Source of the DNA: Amyelois transitella
Lineage: Eukaryota; Arthropoda; Insecta; Lepidoptera; Pyralidae
Direction: 5' to 3'
Assembly: GCF_032362555.1 (NCBI RefSeq)
Contig: NC_083518.1
Span: forward strand, 3,608,501-3,672,500
DNA length: 64,000 bases
The notes below the pieces were generated by a model that saw nothing but the letters and a program-made list of their open reading frames with translations, ran no database searches and was not told the DNA's origin. Position numbers and translations under genes: made by a program. Positions 58,429-64,000 of this stretch are shown here, piece by piece (within the stretch, counting starts at the first letter, position 1; every line of letters begins with the position of its first letter).

Positions 58429-61400
58429 TTACGTATCGGCAGCCCTTATCAGGTACCTGAAATATAAAAATAAAAAAAAATATTCATAAAATTGAAAGTA
58501 TTGAATTAAAAAGCATTCCAAAAATAGTACAACTTAAAACACTATGAAGTATAACAAAAAAGAACCTAAACTACAATCAAAAACTTCATGAAAAAGTATA
58601 TGATAAAATTGCTTTTGGAAATTTCTACGAGAACAAAGCCCCATGCAAAAATGTATTATCAATAAAGTCCATATTAATGTCACTTCAGTTTTTCAATACG
58701 GAGAAGGATACAGGGTACTTTGCACCCAGGCGACAGCTAGTGATATTTTATGAAATACCTTTTGGAGTCACACAGCCGACGCTCGGAATGGCAGCGCCAC
58801 AGCCAATCAGCGCGCACGCATTTCCCGCCAACCGCTGACGATTCCGCGCACAGCACGTAGTCTACGGGCCCGTCGGCTTCGCTCCATTCCTGAGGGATTA
58901 AACAAAAAGTTCATACAAGTTACATTTCTAAATTTATATAAACGAATCTGGATCTGCCTGATAAACTTTATCTTAATTTCCGATCAAGAGACAAGACTAG
59001 AGTTAACAAAACTAAGCTAGACTTGTTTCCATGGCTTGGCAAATACTTGAAATTTTTTAATCCGAAATTAAAAAAAAAACACTAAGCTCGATAAGAACTT
59101 CGCTGTCTCGTATATATTTTTCGCTTCAACAAGTCAACATCGATTCACAACAGGTTTCCATTTAGAAAGTGTATCCGGCCAAGACAATGCTCAGACTAAA
59201 AATAACAATACTATCAAGGCTCTAAATTATTTGTATCCATGGCCGCAGAAACGCTTCAATATCTTGTATCCACGAAAGTCAAATTAAAAAAAAGAACACT
59301 CACTTCGATAAGAACGCCGCCGTACGCTCGTACATATCTCTTGAGCAGTTCAACATCGAGTCCAGCTGATGTCACGTCAGGGTCTACATAGAATGTGTAT
59401 CCGTCCAAGAAATTCGGAAGCGGTTCGTGTTTCCGACCCGGAGACGCGTCTGGTTCCGGATCCGTTACGTTGCCGTCTTCTTCGATATTTTTCGTAGCTG
59501 CGGATATTAATTTTGCAAACTGTAGTCTTTTGAGTTGTTCGTTAGCGCAATCAATATATTATAATAATAAGCTGCATTCCATTTACAATAACAATATGTG
59601 ATATATTTGCTTTTAGGTTTCTCGTTTTATCGTGGGATTTAACAAAAATTCTCAATAAGTGTCAAATAAGTAATTGCCCAAGAAACTTGCCTAATTTCAA
59701 GTTCCTACAATCAGTTGTTCAGTAAGAAATGCAAGAGTTTCATATATATTATTAAGTAGCCTGCGCCCACGGCTATGTCCATTTTTGTACTCAACATTAC
59801 ATGTATGCAAAATTTCATGAGGATCAGTTCAGTTTTTTCGCATTAAACAATGTTTCTTACTAGCTTTTACCAGCATCTGCGCCCGCGCGTATTTAGCGCC
59901 ATCTACAAAAAAATACAGGTTTTTCGCAAATCCCACCGGAATCATATTTATTATCGAGATGAAATGTACTCTAGATCCTTAAATTAATTCCTCTTAATTA
60001 AAAACACGAAAAATTTGTTTGAATAATATGGATAATTATGGATTGATAACAAGAAGTGTCAACTTACCACCCAAATCTTCCAACACATCATCATCATCCA
60101 ATCGTGAGGCGTCAACAGTCCTATCGCTGTCGCTGTCATGCACCGTCAGATTCCCCTTTATCCTCTCGTCTCTTACGAACTCGACATCTGACGAAACGTC
60201 CCGTGACTTGTCTGCTTGTGTTTCTGGAGTGTTGCTCCTGCGTCGTTTCTTTTGGTCGCGGAGTACTCTCTCGATTTCATCGTCAGTGTCGCATTCTGAG
60301 AATTATTTATTTCTAAATAAAATTATATAAATAAAATGTAGTCATTGGTCCAAATCCAGAATTAAACTTCAATATCATTAAGTGCAGATAACTTATTTTT
60401 CGATGTGTCAATACAAATTGTGAAGAATATATACAATTGTATAAGTATGCAGGCCTGCACGAAAAACGTTAAAACAAAAAATACAGGACGGGACAACTTT
60501 GCTCATATCATTTAAGAAAAAAGTGGCTAAACCAAGAGAAAGTAGAAAAATAAGGACAGTTACAGCCAAAACTTAAGATCCAACCAAACTGACAACTGGC
60601 AGTGAGTCAAAATAACATTTTTATCAACCCGAAAATTCCCAAAACGTGCCGACGGGAAATATGTAGTGATGATAAGATTGATGATAATGATTTTACCTTC
60701 ATCACACTCCTTTTCATCATTGTCATCGGTCAGTGTGTCGAGGTCTGGCATGGGAACACGTCTCGCTGGTTCAGTCGCGAACCACTGCCACGGCAACAGT
60801 CGCCGCAACTCGCAACACTTCTCCACCCACTCTCCGGTGGCTATAGGAGTGGACGGATCGCTGGCCAGCGCTTGACGTAGCTTTGGCGTATTTGGGAAGG
60901 CGCAACTGTTAAAAAATTAAAATTTTCAGTTTCTTCTTGTAGTATATCTCGTTCTTTTTTGTAATAATACATACAATTTTTTGCAACAATAGGACCGCCG
61001 TGTCGTTTGTGTTAATATTTTGGTTAATTTTAAATCAGAAAACTATTGTCTTAACAAAAATTTTTAAAGTGTTGTTTAATATACTGCTGCTGGATCCTCT
61101 AGAGATGACCAGACCCTCTAGAAATGAGAAGACCAAACACCAGCCCCCGTATCATGGCACGCGGGACGCTGTTTTAATCGCGCGAAAAACTATCTCTATT
61201 TCGCTTTTTATCATGACGTGAAACGGGACAGCGATAGTTCTTCGCGCTATAAAAACGACGTCACGCGTGTCGTACAACAGGAGGATAATGATCACAGAAT
61301 ACATAATCATGATTTGTATTCAATAAACTGAAGGTTCTGCTGCTGTAGGTGGAATGAAGGACATACAAAGAGACATACATATACAATATATTGTATTCTT

Positions 61401-63538
61401 AACTAGCGGACCCGACAGACTTCGTTCTGTCAAAAAGATTTGTAATATGACCGTTTTTTTTGTTCCTATCTATTAGACCTACATTGCTTAGACAACAGTG
61501 AACTTTATACATTAGCAATAAATCTCAAATTGACTGAACGTATTAGTTAGAAAACGTTTGGATGGGAAATAGAAAAATGCTGTTTTGAGGATTTTCCCGG
61601 CAATTATTCGAATTTTTCTCACCTTTTAAACCTTCCCTAGACCTCCACGAATAATTCAAGACCAAGATAAGATAAATCCGTTCAGCCGTTCACGAGTTTT
61701 AGCGAGACTAACGAACAGCAATTCATTATTATCCTATATAGAAGATTTATAACATACATGAGATGTGTGGCCCCGGGCCCCCAGTCGTGCAGCACGGCGG
61801 CGCCCAGCGCGGCGGCGGCGGCGCGCACGCGGGCCCTCCGCGGGTGCACGTACCCGCTCAGCACCAGCGCCGCGCGCGACAACAGCGTGTGCGGGCTGCT
61901 GCTCACAGGCCCGGCGCGAAGTTCGCCTGGAAATGTATTGATGTGTGGTTCCCGGCACCAATATTAGCCTTGATTGCAGGATCGACTAGCAACTTAAGTT
62001 CATATTGGCAAGTTTGTTAGTGTCCTTCTTGAAGTTATCAAAGAATAAACAAAGACCATGTTTCAAGTAAATATAACACAAAATAACTAGACACGTGGCT
62101 GCTATGTGGTTCCCAGCCCGGCATTTTAGGATAGGACCACTCCATCGATTTCCCATGGATGTCGTAAAAGGCGACTAAGGAACAAGTAGGGAGTAGGCCT
62201 ACCTCGGTTCTTCCCAAGTAAAACGAAAAAATCTGTTCCCGCGGAAATTTCGGGAGAATCTAGACCCAGCAGTTTGGGATGTACGTTGTCAGTCAGTCAT
62301 TCTCTTTCTTTATTTATAAATTGAGATTAAAATAAATTATGAATGTTCTTACCTGCATCATCTCTCGCTCGTTTCTTAGCCGTCTTCCTGTTTCCATCAT
62401 GATCATTCTTAACCTTATTAGATGTCGTCCTATTCCTATCTGTTGAATCATTTTCATCACTTCTACCAGGTTTTACTGTACTGTCATTGTGTCTGTTCTT
62501 TTGTATGTTACGATCATTTTTCAAACCGTCATCACGTTTTGTTTTGTCATCTCTATTTTTATATTTAAATTGATCATTTAGAGTTTCATCCTTTTTATTT
62601 CTTTCATTTTTGCTTACATTATGATCGTCTTTTCTCTTATTTTGACTAGCATTATTATCGCTACCAGTAGCTCCACGATCATCTTTCGTTGCCCTCTCAT
62701 TTCGTTTCTTATCCCTTTCCTTTTCCTTTAAAAGTTTTTCTTTGGCATCTTTAGCATCTTTTTCTTTAGATTTAACATCATTATGTCTTTGCACTACAGA
62801 ATCTATTTTACTATGCGGTAGTTCTTCATCATCATACAGCAAGTTGTCTCTATGGCGATTGGCAGTAGTTTCTAAGACATTTTGTTTATTAGAAGAACTA
62901 GTGTTTTTAACAATTGGTGATTTAACTATTTTCGTTGATGTGTCACTAATGTTTTTTAGTATTTGTGAAGTAGCTTGTCGTATTTGACCCCCTGGAATAA
63001 AAAAGTATATGCTTATAACATTTTATCCATTTAAAACAAAGTTATATTGACATGACCAAAATAAGAAGACTACTTATATTTTTTGTAGAATTTTCTACAC
63101 TATTAATTAATACTAATTGACGGCCTGTTTGGCTGTTCCTGCACATGGGCCATATGATTCAGATTCAATCCCTGTTCAGGACATGATAAACTGTCTCTAA
63201 AATTTACTAACGACATTGGAACTAAGTCATGTTGTTTATCCATATATATTTATTATATTTGTGACTAGTGATAGCCAAGCACTAATCTTAAAAAATGAGT
63301 AACTGCTATTAAAACATTAATTACGATCCAACCTACCAGTATTAGTGCTGGTACCGGGAGATGCTCGTAAAGCGGCGAACAGCTGTCCAGGGCGGTAATC
63401 TTCCTCATCAGACGAGCTGTGACCGAACTGAGTACTGGCCGCTATTGCACGGGACGCGGCTAGAGGTACCGGTGAAGGAGCCTTAGGAGCCGTTGGACCG
63501 CTTTCAGGCTCGTAAATTTGAATAAATGATAGGCCATA
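58429..63538 (-). CDS. XRCC1: XRCC1, DNA single-strand-break repair scaffold (5'-partial)
   Basis: Eight exons on the minus strand: 63337-63538, 62353-62991, 61758-61926, 60697-60905, 60068-60295, 59304-59497, 58759-58889 and 58429-58456. All junctions are GT-AG and in phase; together they give 599 codons plus TAA. Visible residues 1-67 hold the end of the XRCC1 N-terminal domain (YGLSFIQIYEPES, then DEEDYRPGQLFAAL). Residues 68-280 are a Lys/Asp/Arg-rich linker. BRCT1 is about 294-379 (ALVLSGY, THLICAFPNTPK formed across a splice, GEWVEKCCELRRLLPWQWF). An acidic/basic linker with HDSDSDRT precedes BRCT2 at about 509-597 (LPNFLDGYTFYV, RADWLWRC, SKRYLIRAADT-stop). The protein bridges repair enzymes in the nucleus (polymerase beta-type, ligase III, kinase/phosphatase in the known family). 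The first exons lie beyond the window. Exon 59497 has an unusually pyrimidine-poor acceptor. Confidence 0.92.
61154..61271. mobile_element. snap-back MITE, copy 2, in an XRCC1 intron
   Basis: ATGGCACGCGGGACGCTGTT at the left and GACGTCACGCGTGTC at the right. Inner 18-bp arms 61180-61197 (GCGCGAAAAACTATCTCT) and 61230-61247 (AGCGATAGTTCTTCGCGC) pair with two mismatches. It is homologous along its length to 29847-29962. Confidence 0.7.
61405..61735 (+). repeat. dispersed-repeat fragment in an XRCC1 intron
   Basis: AGCGGACCCGACAGACTTCG at the left and CCGTTCAGCCGTTCACGAGT with AACGAACAGCAATTCATTAT at the right are blocks I associate with lepidopteran Helitron-like or LINE-derived repeats. The class is uncertain. 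Confidence 0.4.
62099..62195 (+). repeat. 5' fragment of family-A SINE in an XRCC1 intron
   Basis: GCTATGTGGTTCCCAGCCCG, GGACCACTCCATCGATTTCC and CATGGATGTCGTAAAAGGCG. A separate head fragment (TGTGGTTCCCGGCACCAATA) lies at 61943. Confidence 0.6.
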
Positions 63539-64000
63539 CTGAAACATTTATAAAAACATTTTGATTAAAAGCTGAATTGGAATGTATTCTCTTCTCTTAT
63601 CATCTTCACACATTCGTGGTTCACATCCACTTCAAGGATTCAGGACCATGGGTACGTGTTCAGAATTATCTTTCCTCATTGTTTTATAATTGGATAAATT
63701 AACAAATGAAAATGCTCAATAAAATTAAACAAAACTGAATGGAAAAAATATAAACAAAAGTAAATGGAAAAAGTTTTATTTATGAGTGACTTTATTTACA
63801 AATACAATGATTTAATATCATATATTTAACTGTGCAGGATCTTTTTTCTTGCTTAGTTTATGTGATAAGTTTACCATAGCACAGTTTTATTATTATCTTT
63901 TCTTTATTTGAATACTTAAATTTCAGAATGTGTTGACAACAAAACTCTTTGAACTTGTTGATTCATTCAAATTTCTACTTATACTATAAATGCCAAAGTT
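63539..64000. other. XRCC1 intron, no exon found
   Basis: I searched the minus strand for the preceding N-terminal-domain exon and saw none; the sequence is AT-rich intron. The right edge (TATACTATAAATGCCAAAGT) resembles the start of a Helitron-like repeat. Confidence 0.55.

Noticed and set aside
61682-62020. Ala/Arg/Gly-rich ORFs on both strands near 61.8 kb
   Set aside because: They are other-frame readings of the GC-rich XRCC1 BRCT1 exon.

Overview
This looks like nuclear DNA from a moth or butterfly (Lepidoptera). The reasons are: AT-rich, intron-rich sequence; a run of small secreted structural-protein genes of insect-cuticle type with a 4-5 codon first exon; repeats I recognise as typical of lepidopteran genomes (a SINE ending in ATGT repeats, TC...CTAG Helitron-like pieces, the AGGGTTCCGTA repeat); and DNA-transposon relics. 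No prokaryotic, organellar or viral block is seen.

Layout. 1-12.1 kb has no gene I can support and is repeat debris. A single-exon ORF at 12269-14284 (+) encodes a secreted, proline-rich then acidic protein of 671 aa. From 19.4 to 51.7 kb there are six genes with nearly one architecture: a TATA box 63-81 bp upstream of the ATG, a first exon coding only 4-5 residues (MRLTT, MKAA, MKVF, MKLL, MKLF, MKLF), a phase-0 intron of 98 to 2247 bp that splits the signal peptide, and a low-complexity second exon. They are 19433-21240 (His/Pro/Gln-rich), 25797-28391 (Gly/His/Leu-rich), 32955-34694 (His/Ser/Ala-rich), 41297-41979 (Gly/Trp/Ser-rich), 47210-48388 and 50497-51664 (Ser/Tyr/Val-rich paralogs in convergent orientation). 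A seventh secreted gene, 55424-57948 (+), has the same split first exon (MELI) but no clear TATA box and a different, Tyr/Pro/Gln-rich product. None carries a Rebers-Riddiford chitin-binding motif that I can see, so 'cuticular' is inferred from signal peptide, composition and gene structure.

The right end (58429-63538, minus strand) is the 3' part of XRCC1, the scaffold of DNA single-strand-break and base-excision repair. I assembled eight in-phase exons (599 codons plus stop) from the end of the N-terminal domain through both BRCT domains; the first exons lie beyond position 64000.

Mobile DNA: a pogo-like Tc1/mariner relic with perfect 25-bp terminal repeats (39316-40487), a deletion derivative with a YqaJ/ISL2EU-like first exon (about 56261-57026), a LINE 3' end (about 26440-27003), many SINE copies (two with target-site duplications flanking the 55.4 kb promoter), two copies of a snap-back MITE (29847, 61154), and a set of perfect or near-perfect short-loop palindromes. 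I did not find a clearly new biological system; the most unusual items are the shared design of the cuticle-gene set and the near-perfect palindromes inside introns.
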